Positions 1-11,068 of a stretch of 64,000 nt of DNA are shown in pieces. The notes beneath the pieces are model-generated. The model made no database searches. It saw only the letters and a program-made list of their open reading frames with translations, and had not been told where the DNA came from. The DNA is from Prinia subflava (lineage: Eukaryota; Chordata; Aves; Passeriformes; Cisticolidae). Location of the stretch: assembly GCF_021018805.1 (NCBI RefSeq), contig NW_026960608.1:2294001-2358000 (forward strand). Direction: 5' to 3'. The position numbers and the translations under genes are program-made. Position 1 is the first letter of the stretch; each line of letters opens with the position of its first letter.

Positions 1-975
1 GTTTTTTGCTGGAACCCACTTGAGTCCTTCGCCTGTGGAAACACACGCAGACCCCTTGCCCCATGTTACAAGATTGTATGGTCCTTCTATTTGTCCTGAT
101 TCTAAATTCTTGACTAAAACTGGAGGGTGTTGTTTCAGTTTTGCTTTTTTGTTGTTCAAGAAGTGCCTGTAAATTGGGGGATCAGGCTCTTCTGCGGAGC
201 TATTTAAGAAATTATATACATACAGAGCTTTGTTCAATCTGCTCTGAGGTGTGGCCTGGGCTTCTCCCCCTTTTTGTTGATCCAGAATGCGTTTTAGAGT
301 TTGGTGTGTTCTTTCTATTATGCCTTGACCTGTAGGAGAATAGGGAATGCTAAATGTGTGGTGAACACCCCAGTCATTTAAAAACGCAGCTAATTTTTGT
401 GAAACATATGAGGGACCATTATCGGTTTTAATTTCTTGGGGGATGCCTAAATAAGAAAATGCTTGTGAGAAGTGCTGGCAAACATGCTTAGCTGTTTCTC
501 CTGTATGTACAGAAGCAAACACTGCATTTGAAAATGTATCGATAGAGACATGGGTATTTTTAAGTTTCCCAAAGGAAGGGTACTTAGTGACATCTGTTTG
601 CCATTTCTGCAAGCTTTCCAGCCCTCGTGGGTTGATGGCTCCTGAAGAAGGGAGGGGTTGGCTGATCTGGCAATCTGGGCAAGCTCGTACAATATTTTGT
701 GCTTGCTCCAAGGTAATGTGAAAATCTCGTCTGATTGCTTGGGCATTTTGGTGGAAAAATGCATGACTCAATCTGGCTTGTTCAATAGTGTTAGGTAAGG
801 TAGTTGCAGCAAGCACTGAAGTAGAATTTTCAACGCCTGTTGCAACCTCATCATCAGATGCTGCTGATGCCAATGCATCAGCTCGTGCGTTTCCTTCTGC
901 CATGAATCCTGGAAGACCAGAGTGAGCTCTAATGTGAGAAACAAAATAAGGATTAGTCCCGTGTGATAGAATTTG
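1..975 (-). pseudogene. pol: pol, RNase H end and integrase (partial, off the left edge)
   Basis: Encodes integrase, which inserts viral DNA into the host genome. The minus frame is open from about 975 to the window edge without a usable Met, because it is the 3' part of pol. Visible: RNase H end with NARADAL (about 860-890); HHCC zinc domain with HAFFH (about 747-767) and CPDC (about 670-700); first catalytic Asp in QTDVT (about 580-600); second in KTDNGPS (about 410-430); Glu in GQGIIERTHQ (about 300-330); C-terminal ACVSTGEG and WVPAKN at 1-60. All DDE residues are present. It is out of frame with the RT part upstream: a small indel near 960-985 separates them. Confidence 0.85.
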
Positions 976-2550
976 GTAAAGACAGGCAAGCCAAAGACAA
1001 TTTGTCATTGTTCACATCCTTTAGAACAGATCCTTCAATTCTTTTCATAATATTAACAACATATGCCGAATCAGTGATTAGGTTGAAAGGTTCTTGAAAG
1101 AGCTGAAAAGCTCTTACAACTGCTGCCAATTCAACAATCTGAGGAGAACCTTCAACTTTTTGGACATCTTGTTCCCAAACTTTAGTATCTTTATCTTGCC
1201 ATGTGACTACTGAGTTGTGCGTCCGCCCTGACCCATCAGTGAAGATAGTGACTGCATTTAAAGGCTCTTCACTGATCCGGGGTTTTTCTTTGCAACATAA
1301 ATTAGCTTTGATTATTTTGTGGGCTGGATAATGAATAGAGCAGATGCCTGGAAAATCGAGCAAGGCATACAGCAAGTCTTCTGATTTTTGCATTGCCCAA
1401 TCAAAATAGGTTTTAATCATGGGCAAGTAGATAATTGCGAATTCACAGCCTGCTATTGAAAGAAGCCTTGCTCTGCCTTTGATGATAATTTGAGACATCA
1501 TTTCTAAAGGTGTGAGGATTGTCTTTGGCGACCTGTAGGAAAGAAAAACCCATTCAGTTATTAACAATGGATCTTTGTGAGAGGAATCCCATTGAAAAAT
1601 GAGGCCGCACAGTCTCAGCTTCTCTCCTAAGACTGCAAGGAAAAAGGGTTTATCAGGATTACAACGGTGAGCTTGTCTGCTCTGCAGGGCCTCAGTAAGT
1701 TTTTCTAAGGCCTTGTGAGCTTCAGGGATGAGGGATCTAGGAGATTTAATGTCATTGTCTCCTCTCAACAAATCGAAAAGTGGAGCGAGTTCATCAGCAG
1801 TGATTCCCAGCACAGGCCTAACCCAATTAATTTCTCCTAAAAGCTGCTGTAGGTCATGCAGAGTACGAACATCAGTTTGGATTTGTATCTTCTGAGGCAC
1901 AATAGACTGTTCTGTTAGTTTCCAACCTAAATATTTCCAGGGGGCAGTTTCTTGTATTTTTGATTCAGAGATTACTAGTCCGGCCTTTTTTATTTCAGTA
2001 ATAACACTGTTGCGAGTCTTTTCCATTTGTTTCTGTGTTGGTGCCACAATGAGCAAATCATCCATGTAATGAAGAATAACTGATTGTGGGAATTGCTCAT
2101 GGACTGGAGACAATGCCCGGGCTACAAAATATTGGCAAATAGTTGGTGAGTTTTTCATGCCTTGCAGCAAAACCAGCCAATGATACCTTTGAAGTGGTTC
2201 TTGTAAGTTTGTACTTGGAACGGAGAAGGCAAAACGAGGTGCATCATCTGGATGCAGTGGAATGTTGAAAAAACAGTCTTTTAGATCGATGATTACAAGC
2301 GGCCAACTTCTTGGGATCATGGAGAGGTTAGGCAGGCCAGGTTGGAGAGGGCCCATGTCTTCACTTACTGCATTGATCTCTCTGAGATCATGTAGCAATC
2401 GCCAGGTGTCAGAAGTTCTCTTATGAATTACAAACACGGGTGAGTTCCACGGACTGTTAGTGGGTTTGATGTGGCCTTTTTGTAGTTGTTCAGCTACTAG
2501 TTCTTTGAGGGCACTCAGCTTATTGTTTGGCAGGGGCGTCAGTTTTCCAG
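953..2550 (-). pseudogene. pol: pol, reverse transcriptase and RNase H
   Basis: RT copies viral RNA to DNA; RNase H removes the RNA template. RT palm motifs are visible: VIIDLKDCFF (motif A) and the catalytic YMDD at 2057-2068, typical of ERVK/betaretroviruses. RNase H shows FTDGSG (about 1225-1245), VELAAVV (about 1110-1130) and ITDSAYVV (about 1060-1080). The frame closes with a stop at 953-955, and the RNase H end plus integrase continue in another frame. At the 5' side an indel near 2540 separates it from the protease frame. No start codon is expected, since pol is normally made by ribosomal frameshifting. Confidence 0.85.
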
Positions 2551-2584
2551 GTCAGTTTTAAGGTGCTGAGTGCTTCAGTGGCCC

Positions 2585-3232
2585 CTACGAAAAATCCAGT
2601 TCAATTTTGGCTCCCCATTCTGAGAGCAGATCTCTTCCCCACACTGTGATTGGTTTCTGCACTACATAGGGGCTGATCGATGCTTTTTTTCCTTGTGGTC
2701 CTGTAATGCTGATCATTGGTTCGCTTCGCAAGTATGGAGTGACACCTCCAATGCCTGTGAGAGTGCCTGGGGGAGTTACCAACTTCCACTCTGTTGGCCA
2801 GCTATAATAAGAGACAGCAGAAACATCTGCGCCGGTATCGATCATTCCTTTGATGTGAACTCGAATTCCACCATATGATAATTCACAAGTTATCATAAGT
2901 CGTTGTTTGCGTTGTTTGCTTATATGTTGGATCCATAGGACTTCGGGATTCTCAGAAGTAACTGAGAAGCAACGTGGCGGCATGTGATCTGTAGTCCCCA
3001 TTGGCAGTGCTATAGCAATGGCTATAGGTGTTCTGGGTGGAATATGCAGTGGGGGATAACAAGCATTGGCTAGTACTAGCAATTCTTCACTGCAGTTAAC
3101 AGACATTACACAGGGCAAAACAAGCAGTCCTAGGATGCTATTCCTTTCTTTACCAACAACTAAAAAGTCTTGTCTCTTTTGTGAAGTCCCAGTAATGCCT
3201 GTTGAAATATGCTCATAGCCATTGTCTTTCAA
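2585..3232 (-). CDS. pro: pro: dUTPase-like remnant plus aspartic protease
   Basis: The 215-codon frame has two parts. Residues about 1-90 resemble the end of a retroviral dUTPase (hydrophobic strands and a PPRTPIAIAIALP segment), the domain betaretroviruses carry in front of protease. Residues about 130-215 are an aspartic protease with active-site DTGADVSAVS (about 2830) and the GRDLLSEWGA element near the C-terminus, as in ERVK proteases. It overlaps the end of gag by 4 bases (3229-3232), as expected for a frameshift-expressed gene. The frame is intact here, but the upstream dUTPase motifs are not complete, so dUTPase activity is unlikely. Confidence 0.75.
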   Translation of the reverse strand: MKDNGYEHISTGITGTSQKRQDFLVVGKERNSILGLLVLPCVMSVNCSEELLVLANACYPPLHIPPRTPIAIAIALPMGTTDHMPPRCFSVTSENPEVLWIQHISKQRKQRLMITCELSYGGIRVHIKGMIDTGADVSAVSYYSWPTEWKLVTPPGTLTGIGGVTPYLRSEPMISITGPQGKKASISPYVVQKPITVWGRDLLSEWGAKIELDFS

Positions 3233-3720
3233 AAATGTTGTTGGCTTGGAGGCTGCCAGTGTGCGCCAGGATCCTGGGGGTAGTAGGTCTGGGTCATTAC
3301 CTGGGATCTGACTGGTAACATAGCGGAGTGTTGTGGAGTCGAGGCATTCATAAATTTTGCCTCAGGTGTTTGGGATGCCACTATTTGTGTCGTCATGCTA
3401 TGGTGTTGCGTGCTCACTTTGGAGTTTTTTGGAAAGTGGGTTTGTCTTGTGTCATGCTTAGCTTGACACTGCCAGGCATGATGTTTCCCTTTCTTGCAGG
3501 CATGGCAGCGATGCGGTGCTTGTGCACCCCTTTTAATTTCTGGGCAATTTCTCACAATATGACCAGGTTTTTTACAAAAGTAGCAAGGTGCTGAGGTTAC
3601 AGCAGTTTGCATAACAGCCATAGTGTTGTTTTGTTGCTGGGAGTTCAGGTGCAAAGCAGCTAGGATTTCAGTCAGTTTTTGGTCTCGTGCCTCTGCCTGT
3701 GTTGCTTGAGCTGTAAGAGC
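3229..3720 (-). pseudogene. gag: gag, nucleocapsid with two zinc knuckles
   Basis: The nucleocapsid region binds viral RNA. Two CX2CX4HX4C zinc knuckles are visible: CYFCKKPGHIVRNC (about 3540-3585) and CHACKKGKHHAWQC (about 3468-3510). Both have all four ligands. The frame is the same as the capsid upstream but is cut off by a TGA at 3721-3723, so as it stands gag would end before the zinc knuckles. The C-terminal tail is Gln/Pro/Thr-rich and ends at 3229. Confidence 0.85.
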
Positions 3721-4453
3721 TCACTCAATTTTTTCTCCTAAAGTCTTTCTAAGTTCATTTGCTTGGATAGCTGCCACTTGCTGTGGACTTCCAATTCTGT
3801 TGCAGGCTTCAATCATTTCAGGTACTGTGGGTCTTTCTTTTCCTAGGGCTTTGATTACTCTTTTACATTCTGCATTGGCGTTATTTTCAATAATGTCTCT
3901 TATCATAATTGGGCGAGCTATATCATCGCTGCACTGCCTTTCTGCTGCTTGTATCACTCGGTCTGCAAATGCAGTAAATGGTTCAGACAACTCTTGACTA
4001 ATCAGATTGTAGGCTTTTTCAAAACTTCCTGCAGGCTGGATCTGCAAAAAGGCTCTACGAACCATTTTTTTAATTTCATCAAACACTATTCTGGGTAGGT
4101 TCACTTGATCTTCATTCCGATCATCAGGATGTTCACCAGTCAACTTAGATATGGTAAGGGTGCGAAGGGTTGCATCAGTACTTTGCCTGTAAGTAGTCAA
4201 AACCCCTGTAAGCATTCTTCTCCATATGTGTTCCCACAGCATATATTGTGAATCTGTGAGAATTACACTGGCGAGATTTTTATAGTCATTTGGTGTCAGC
4301 GTGTTCTTCTACCGTACGTTTAAGCAGTTGTTTAAAGTATGGTGAGCAAATGCCACTGTCTTTCACTGCTTTTAGTAGTTCTTTTATCTCATGAGGTGGG
4401 ATAGCTGTCCATGTTCTTGGACCTTCGGCTTGCTGGCTGAATAGCACAGGCAT
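3721..4453 (-). pseudogene. gag: gag, capsid
   Basis: Capsid forms the viral core. The start is marked by PVLFSQQ (about 4435-4455), a typical capsid N-terminus. A major-homology-like segment, SEPFTAFADRVIQAA, lies at about 3940-3990, followed by helices around IMIRDIIENNANAECK. Two lesions break it: a frameshift near 4290-4300 (frames 4286-5059 and 3721-4242 differ) and the in-frame TGA that ends it at 3721. Confidence 0.8.
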
Positions 4454-5935
4454 AGCTAGAGGATTTAGACTTTCCTCTTTGCAAATCTGGCATCTGACTT
4501 CATGCCAGTCTGTGAACTGGGAATTGTCGAAACACTTCTGGGGGTTTTGTACTTTTGGGATTGATGTTAATGAATATTCAGGGTTTAATGTCTCATTTTG
4601 GGTTGAGAAATCTGTCTCAAACACAGGGGGGCCTGTAGAGCTGTTTGGGAACAGACTTATTTGTTTTTCAGGGTTCTCTTGTATTTGAATCAAAGGGTTG
4701 TCATTTGCAGGGACAAAATGGTTCTCTGTCTGTCCTGTATTTATTGAAGCAGCTGTCGTATTCCACTCTCTCCCTTTTCGTTGCATGGTTTGTGTGTTTG
4801 GCTGGGACTGTCTGGACGAGTTGTGATACAGTGAAGTCCCTCTCGGTGCTAGGGGTGCAGAGGGCGGGAATGCAGCTGGGTGACTGAGGAGATTCGGTGG
4901 CTGGGGTAGGGCAGCAGGTATCGGAGGCAGAGGAGCTGACAGCGAAGACACATCAGCTGTTAGCTGGGCACGGTTGTGCGCTGGTGATGGGTCTCTCAAA
5001 GATGTGGCTGTGCCCAGGACGGCGGCATATGGCAGAGAGGGTGGCGCAGAAGGATGCATCCAAGGCAGTGCAGGAATCTGCTGTAGCTGCGTTGTGTGTA
5101 GACTCGGCGGTGGCAGCGGAGGGATGTCGGGGGTTGCAGATGCACGGGAACCGTGGGCTGGTGCCGTGGTGGTGGCATGGCGGGCGGAGCTGCGGGAGGG
5201 ATTATTTGCGGAGAGGCTGCAGCTGGGGCTGTCGGAGCAGGAACTGGCTAGGCTGGGCTGGCGGCGCGGATGAATACAGTTCTGGAATTGCGAATATTGG
5301 TGGCGGCGGCCGTGCAGCCTGGCATGGGGGTGGCAGGAGCAGCACGGCAGGGCACAGGGATGCCGGCTGGGGCTGCACCGTGGCAGGCGGTGGGTCAGGA
5401 CCGGGAGGCTGTGTCAGAGCCGCGGCAAAGGCTGCGGGGGGCGGAGACGGGGCGTGCTGGTTGCGGGGAAGCGGCAACTGTGCATGCGCGGGCCACCCCA
5501 GCGGTTCCGCGTGATGCGGGACAATGGCCCACGTGCTAGGCAGGGGTTGCGTGTCTGTGTCCATCAGCGCCGCAGCCGGAACTGGGGGCGCGGGGGGCAG
5601 CGCGGCCGCTGGCAGGAACGGGGCATCGGTGGTGGCAAGAAGCGGCGGGGTGACTCCCCGCAGCAGCTCGGACGCAGAGGTCTGGGGAGAGGGCCGGGGG
5701 AGCAAGCAGCGGCAGCGCGGCAAACAGTGGAGGCACTCCGGGGGGCGAGGAGGGAGGCACGGCTCTGGGGGCGGCAGCCGCAAACATGGGGGGCTGTGTG
5801 GGCATGAGCGGAGTGGCGGGACTGGGGGGTTGGGCCGGAGCAGCGGCAGGAAGGGGGGAGGGCGCCGTTTCCAACACAGGAACAGCCGCAGCTGCGGTTT
5901 GTAGCTGGGAACTTAATTCAGCAGAAAAAAGGCAG
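4454..5935 (-). pseudogene. gag: gag, proline/alanine-rich region upstream of capsid
   Basis: The minus strand codes for Pro/Ala/Gln-rich protein in three frames (about 5536-5935, 5202-5783 and 4286-5059), consistent with one low-complexity gag region broken by indels. GC content is much higher than in the rest of the element. Beyond 5935 no matrix domain follows; a CR1 LINE begins instead. The long plus-strand frames over 4897-5904 are composition artefacts of this GC-rich tract. Confidence 0.6.
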
Positions 5936-5938
5936 TCC

Positions 5939-6943
5939 AGGAAATTTTTAGAGTGTGCGGAGGACAACTTTTTGTCTCAGCTGGTGAGTGAACCCACCAG
6001 GGGAGGGACTAGGTTAGACCTGTTGTTTGCAAACAGAGATGGTCTGGTGGGAGATGAGGTGGTTGGAGGCTGCTTGGGGCACAGTGATCATGAAATTATA
6101 GAATTCTCACTATTTGGTGAAATCAGGAGGAACATCAATAAAACTTTGACATTGGACTTCCAGGGGGCAGACTTTGGCCTATTTGGGAGACTTATTCAGA
6201 GAGTTCCTTGGGATACAGCCCTTAAAAAAAAAGGAGTTCAGGAAAGATGGGCATGCTACAAAACAGAGATCTTGAGGGCACAGGAACAGACTGTCCCTGT
6301 GTGCCGAAAGATGAGTCAACGAGGCAAACGTCCAGCCTGGATGGGCAAGGAGGTTTTGAAGAAACTTAGAAATAAAAAGAGGATGTATCATCTTTGGAAG
6401 GAGGGTCAGGTCTCACAGGAAGTATTTAAGGGGGCTGCTAGGGCATTCAGGAAAAAAATTAGGGAGGCCAAAGCTCAGTTCGAACTTAAATTGGCAAATT
6501 TTGTAAAGGATAATAAAAAATGTTTTTACAAATATATTAATGACAAAAGGAAGGGTAATATCAACCTTTGTTCCTTATTGGATGAGAGAGGGAACTTAGT
6601 AACTGCATATAAGGAGAAGGCAGAGGTGCTTAAGGCCTTCTTTGCCTCAGTTTTTAGTGAGAAGACTAGCCTTCAGGACAATTGTCCTCTTGAGTTCGTT
6701 AATGGTGTCAGGGAGCTGAATGGTCCCCCCGTTATTCAAGAGGAGGCAGTCAGAGAACTATTGAGATGTTTGGATATTCATAAATCTATGGGCCCAGATG
6801 GGATCCATCCCAGGGTGATGAGGGAGCTGGCAGATGAGCTTGCAAAGCCACTCTCCACCATTTACCAACAGTCCTGGTTCACTGGTGAGGTTCCAGATGA
6901 CTGGAGGCTGGCCAATGTGATGCCCATTCACAAAGAAGGTTAG
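5939..6943 (+). pseudogene. CR1 ORF2 part 1: endonuclease end and RT N-terminal part
   Basis: The open frame covers the endonuclease C-terminal SDH motif (GHSDHEIIEF, about 6078-6110), a linker, and the start of RT with KSMGPDGIHP (about 6783-6812) and DDWRLANVMPIHK (about 6898-6936). It ends at a TAG at 6941-6943. The RT continues in another frame just downstream, so the break is a frameshift. An upstream frame extension back to 5786 belongs to the neighbouring ERV and is not CR1. Confidence 0.85.
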
Positions 6944-7606
6944 AAAGGAGGATCCTGGTAATTATAGGACAGTTAGCCTGACCTCAGTACCTGGTAAGGT
7001 AATGGAACAGTTTATACTGGGTGTCATCGTGCAGCACTTACAGGATGGACAGGGTATCAGACCCAGCCCGGGTTTAGGAGGGGTAGGTCGTGTTTGACCA
7101 ACCTGGTCTCCTTTTATGAACAAGTGACCTGCCTGGTGGATGCAGGGAAGGCTGTGGATGTTGTCTATTTGGACTTAAGCAAGGCCTTTGACACTGTCTC
7201 CCACAGCATACTCCTAGATAAGCTGGCAGCCCATGGCCTAGAAAGGTGCACTCTTTGCTGGGTTAGGAACTGGCTGGATGGCAGGGCCCAGAGAGTGGTC
7301 ATGAATGGTGCTGCATCCAGTTGGCAGCCAGTCACCAGTGATGTCCCTCAGGGGTCTGTGCTGGGGCCAGTTCTGTTCAATATTTTTATTGACGACATGG
7401 ATGAAGGTATTGAGTCTTTCATTAGTAAATTTGGGGACAACACTAAGATGGGAGCATGTGTCGATCTGTTAGAAGGGAGGAGGGCTCTGCAGAGAGAATG
7501 GTTAGATGGATGGGCAGAGTCCAATAGGATGAAGTTTAATGAGTCCAAGTGCCGAGTCCTGCATTTTGGCCACAAAAACCCCCTGCAACATTGCCGGCTG
7601 GGAACA
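6944..7606 (+). pseudogene. CR1 ORF2 part 2: RT palm
   Basis: RT motif A is [11 protein letters not shown] (about 7168-7200) and the [16 protein letters not shown] block is at about 7347-7400. The catalytic motif, usually FADD in CR1, reads FGDN here (about 7430-7443), so the second catalytic Asp is lost. The frame continues to HFGHKNPLQ at about 7560-7590 and is then cut by the solo LTR at 7607. Confidence 0.85.
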
Positions 7607-8242
7607 TGTCGGAGTCCAGGGCATCCCTCTGACTGCCCTGGATGGTCCCGGACCCTGGCAGAGAGGTCCGGAACCCCAACAGAGGGGTTTGGGACCCTGG
7701 CAGGGGGGTCTGAGAGCCTGGCACAGGGCACAAAGTTACACTGTCTTTGATCTCAGCTCATGGAAAAAATTACCATCATTGCATAAAGAACTACAGACCC
7801 CAAGAGTTTGATGAAAATAGTAGTTAGTTTATCACCGGGTGCTAATGGGGAAGGCAAGATGGAGAAATCAGGGTGTGGCCTTGTTATTCTTTCTTCTTGT
7901 CCTTGTCCTCCATCTTCTGCTGTGGTGGGTCACAAGGGTTTGGTTTAGGACAGAAGTGACATGTCTAGTATAGGTAGTAGGTATTGGCAATCAACTGTAA
8001 ATAAAAAATATATTGTGGACAATGGTTGGGTCAGAGAAAGGGTACAAAAGGTCCAGCAAGCCCGATCTGGGAGGAGTTGCCTTGTGCTCTTGCCACAGCA
8101 AGGACCTTTGCTGGGCACAGAAAGAACTTAAAGATAAGAAACAATAAATAACCTTGAGAAACCTGAGCTGGAGAACTCCAACTCTTTCTTCTGCTTCTGG
8201 CATGGGCATCAAGGAAAAAAGACTCTAAACCTATATTTCTCA
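7607..8242 (+). mobile_element. Solo LTR inside CR1
   Basis: A 636-bp segment, with TGTCGG at the left and TCTCA at the right, interrupts the CR1 reading frame exactly. Flanks are GGAACA (7601-7606) and GGAAAA (8243-8248), matching at five of six bases, a likely decayed TSD. A polyadenylation signal AATAAA lies near 8143. Near the left end is an imperfect repeat of a GGTCCGGAACCCC-type unit (7645-7725). The family is not identified. Confidence 0.65.
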
Positions 8243-8944
8243 GGAAAACCCTCCCAAGAGGGACAGTGGGGTTGTACAGTGCCCAGGCAGAAAGAGACCT
8301 GGGGGTAGTGGTCGACAGCTGACTGAACATGAGCCAGCAGTGAGCTCTGATGGCCAAGAAGGCCAATGGCATCCTGGCCTGTATCACAAATAGTGTGGCC
8401 AGCAGGACCAGGGAGGTCATTCTTCCCTTGTACTCAGCACTGGTGAGGCTGCACCTTGAGTACTGTGTCCAGTTCTGGACCCCTCAGTTTAGGAAGGATG
8501 TTGAGATGCTTGAGCCCGCCCAGAGGAGGGCAACAAGGCTGGTGAGGGGCTTGGAACACAAACTCTATGAGGGAGCTGGGGTTTAGCCTGGAGGAGACTC
8601 AGAGGTGACCTTATCACTCTCTACAACTTCCTGAAAGGTGGTTGTAGTCAGGTGGAGGTTGGTCTCTTTCACCAGGCAGCAACTGACAGAACAAGAGGAC
8701 ACAGTCTCAAGCTGTGCCAAGAGAAATATAGGTTGGATATTAGGAAGCAGTATTTCACAGAAAGAATAATAAAGTACTGGAATGGTCTGCCCGGGGAGGT
8801 GGTGGAGTCACCATCCCTGGATGTGTTTAAAAAAAGACTGGTTATGGCACTCGGTGCCATAGTCTAGTTGAGGTGTTAGGGCAGTGGTTGATCTCAATGG
8901 TCTTGAAGGTCTCTTCCAACCTAGTCATTCTGTGTGTTCTGTGT
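8243..8944 (+). pseudogene. CR1 ORF2 part 3 and 3' end
   Basis: Resumes the CR1 RT thumb and C-terminal part after the [14 protein letters not shown] (about 8356), [16 protein letters not shown] (about 8430-8475), RRATRLV (about 8525), TERIIKYWNGLPGEVVESPSLDVFKKRL (8760-8840, split here only for reference). Internal stops occur at about 8320 and 8342 and a frameshift near 8575. The 3' UTR ends with the short terminal repeat at about 8927-8944. Confidence 0.85.
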
Positions 8945-8945
8945 A

Positions 8946-9581
8946 TTGCCCCCATCAATTGGCAAAACAAGGGAGGAAAGTGTCACGGCTTCTACATCAA
9001 GCCAATGCACCAGGGTGTCTCACCCCCTCACAAGAGATTATCTATTGTTAATTAACCAGTCAGATAACTCAAACAGGATGAGTTGTTTTGTACTGAGTTA
9101 TTTTGGCACCATGGGGTAAACACAGGTCTGGTATCTCCCAATTGCCAATAAAAATCTTACTTTTGAAGTGAGATCTGGAAGATAAACTAGATTTTTTACT
9201 GACAGACTCACTTTACTACTATAAAAGCCACACTAAGCTTTCACAAAGTAGAAATCTTTTATACATTTCCCTGGAAATGTGTGGTTTCTCCCATAAGCAG
9301 GGACATCAGCTTCTCAGTTTCTCCTCCGGATGTTAAGTGAAGGAATCGGCGTACGTTATCGTTGCTTTGATGGTAGTTACATTTGACTCCCAATCAATAC
9401 TATTTCTTTTGCTAGCTTTAATATTGGTACCTTGATGTTATGCACTGTTTTATGTTATGCTGTAATCTAGTAGTTCTTTAGTTTTATGCTGCGTAGTAAT
9501 TCTGATTAAGAACTTTTGTCTGTTATCTCTTGTCTCTTTAATAAATAATTCATTTTTATAAATAGATCTGAATTGCAGTCA
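8946..9581 (+). repeat. Probable degraded LTR (unclassified)
   Basis: Begins TGTCACGGC (8981) and could end GCAGTCA (9581), with AATAAA near 9540 close to the right end, as in an LTR. It is AT-rich with no coding capacity. No TSD or PBS confirms the limits. The 35 bases before 8981 are unassigned. Confidence 0.3.
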
Positions 9582-10346
9582 TTAGAACTTGTGGGCCAGA
9601 GTGATTTCTTAAATTTAGGCTGTTGCCAAAATGTGAGGCTAAGGCAAGGCTTGTCTGAAGCTTCCACTCTTCCTGTGACAGCCAACAAATACTCATATAC
9701 CATCAGTGATTGTCCAGCATGGACTGTTAATGGCACAACTCTCAATTTGATTGACCCTGGTAGTTCTGAGAAATATTCAGGCCTGCAGATTGACCCTTGG
9801 ACTGGTACATCTAAACCAGAACTATCTGTAAAGTTAGGAGATTGGTTACAATGGATTGATATTGCACCGCTAAAACCATTACAGAACACAGACATCTTGA
9901 AAACGTGTACCATCCCCAGACTGACCTACTTGGCAGACCACACTGATATGAAAGCATGTTTCCAAGAGTCCCTTCACTTACAAATATGATCGACTGTCAA
10001 GGAACGACTGCATCTACCACCTAGCTGTGGGAATTCCAGGCCCAGAAAATTCTCAAAATCTTGTGTATTCAGGTCCAAATACAAAAGAAAAAAGAATACA
10101 GGGTTCGACCTGAGACCTTGGAAAAGGTTTCCAAGTTTAGAGACCATAAGTGTCGGAGTCCATGTTTTCATGGATCCTCCACAGAGAGTGAAAAGTACAG
10201 AGATAGAATTAAAGCCTTTAGAAAAATTAGAATATATAAAAGCTTTAAATGCATAAAGTAGAAATCTAACCCTTAGCTTTAAGCTTTACATGCCCTAAGT
10301 CCTAGTTCAGTGTAGAAGGACACAGCTTCAGGCCTAGTGATAGAGT

Positions 10347-10448
10347 AAAGACATAACAAAAATAGGGTAGATTGTTGCTTGTAACTCGTATAAACTTAAA
10401 GACATAACAAAAATAGGGTAGACTGCTGTTTGTAACTCGTATAGACTT
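10347..10448 (+). repeat. Two-copy tandem repeat, 51-bp unit
   Basis: AAAGACATAACAAAAATAGG begins both copies, at 10347 and 10398. The copies run through TTGTAACTCGTATA and differ at only a few positions. It lies upstream of a TATA-like box at 10665, a position that would fit U3 enhancer repeats of an LTR. Confidence 0.8.
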
Positions 10449-10922
10449 TATGCAGAGAAGATAGAGTTTTTCATATATGATAGAATAGAGGTTTTTTACA
10501 ATAACAAGATAGAACTTGAGGCTAGCAAGATAGTGTTTTGCGTTAATAGATATGTTAAGTGCGTAGGTTCTGATACTGTTTTTCGTAGTTTTACGAACTT
10601 TAGAATTGTACCTAGATTGGTTAGTGTGTAGATAAAAAATATGAATATGCATTTTGCAATTGGGGATAAAAAGCCTCAGGGTTGGAGGTAGAGGCATCGA
10701 TTGATTGATCAATTCGATCCATCGATCCAACCTCCACTCTCTGCAACCTGAGGAACGATCCTTGACAGGAGCCAAGACGGGATTTTAAGGTATTATACAT
10801 CGCGGTCCCCGCTCTAAGGGACCTGGGCCCCGGGGTCCCCCCTTTTCCCCTGCAGCACTTGCTACCGGTGCGCTGGTTGGGACAGTCGGGGACTCTGTGT
10901 GGGGAGGGACCCCGGGGCCCCA

Positions 10923-11068
10923 CTGCCCTCGCGATCCCGCGGACGGGAACCCTGCGCGGCTCGGACCCTCCATCTGCCCTCGCGGTCCCCCGGACGGGAA
11001 CCCTGCGTGGCTCGGGCCCCCACTGCCCTCGCGATCCCCCGGACGGGAGCTCTGTGCGGTTCGGGATT
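10923..11068 (+). repeat. Three imperfect GC-rich tandem repeats of about 50 bp
   Basis: Units start with CTGCCCTCGCG at 10923, 10974 and 11022 and contain GGACGGGA. They sit about 250 bases downstream of the TATA-like box and are rich in CpG, which is unusual in this AT-rich neighbourhood. Confidence 0.75.

Larger units (their letters stand above)
1..5935 (-). mobile_element. Decayed betaretrovirus-like (ERVK) provirus, internal part
   Basis: Reading right to left the order is proline-rich gag, capsid, two zinc knuckles, dUTPase-like/protease, RT with YMDD, RNase H and integrase: a class II ERV layout. The left end runs off the window inside the integrase C-terminus. The right end stops abruptly against a CR1 LINE at about 5936, so matrix, leader, PBS and 5' LTR are missing, and no env is seen. 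Several frameshifts and in-frame stops show it is defective. Basis: motifs seen in sequence; class assignment from gene order and motifs. Confidence 0.85.
5936..8944 (+). mobile_element. CR1 LINE, 5'-truncated, split by a solo LTR
   Basis: Plus-strand CR1 non-LTR retrotransposon. It starts inside ORF2 (endonuclease C-terminal part), continues through reverse transcriptase, and ends with the typical CR1 3' region (8868-8944), closing in the short ATTCTGTG-like repeat at about 8927-8944. A 636-bp solo LTR (7607-8242) interrupts the RT. Frameshifts and stops show it is old. CR1 is the main LINE of birds and other reptiles. Confidence 0.9.

Noticed and set aside
4897..5904. Long plus-strand frames (up to 205 codons) rich in Gly/Arg/Ala
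   Set aside because: They are the antisense of the GC-rich Pro/Ala gag region; no motif and strong composition bias.
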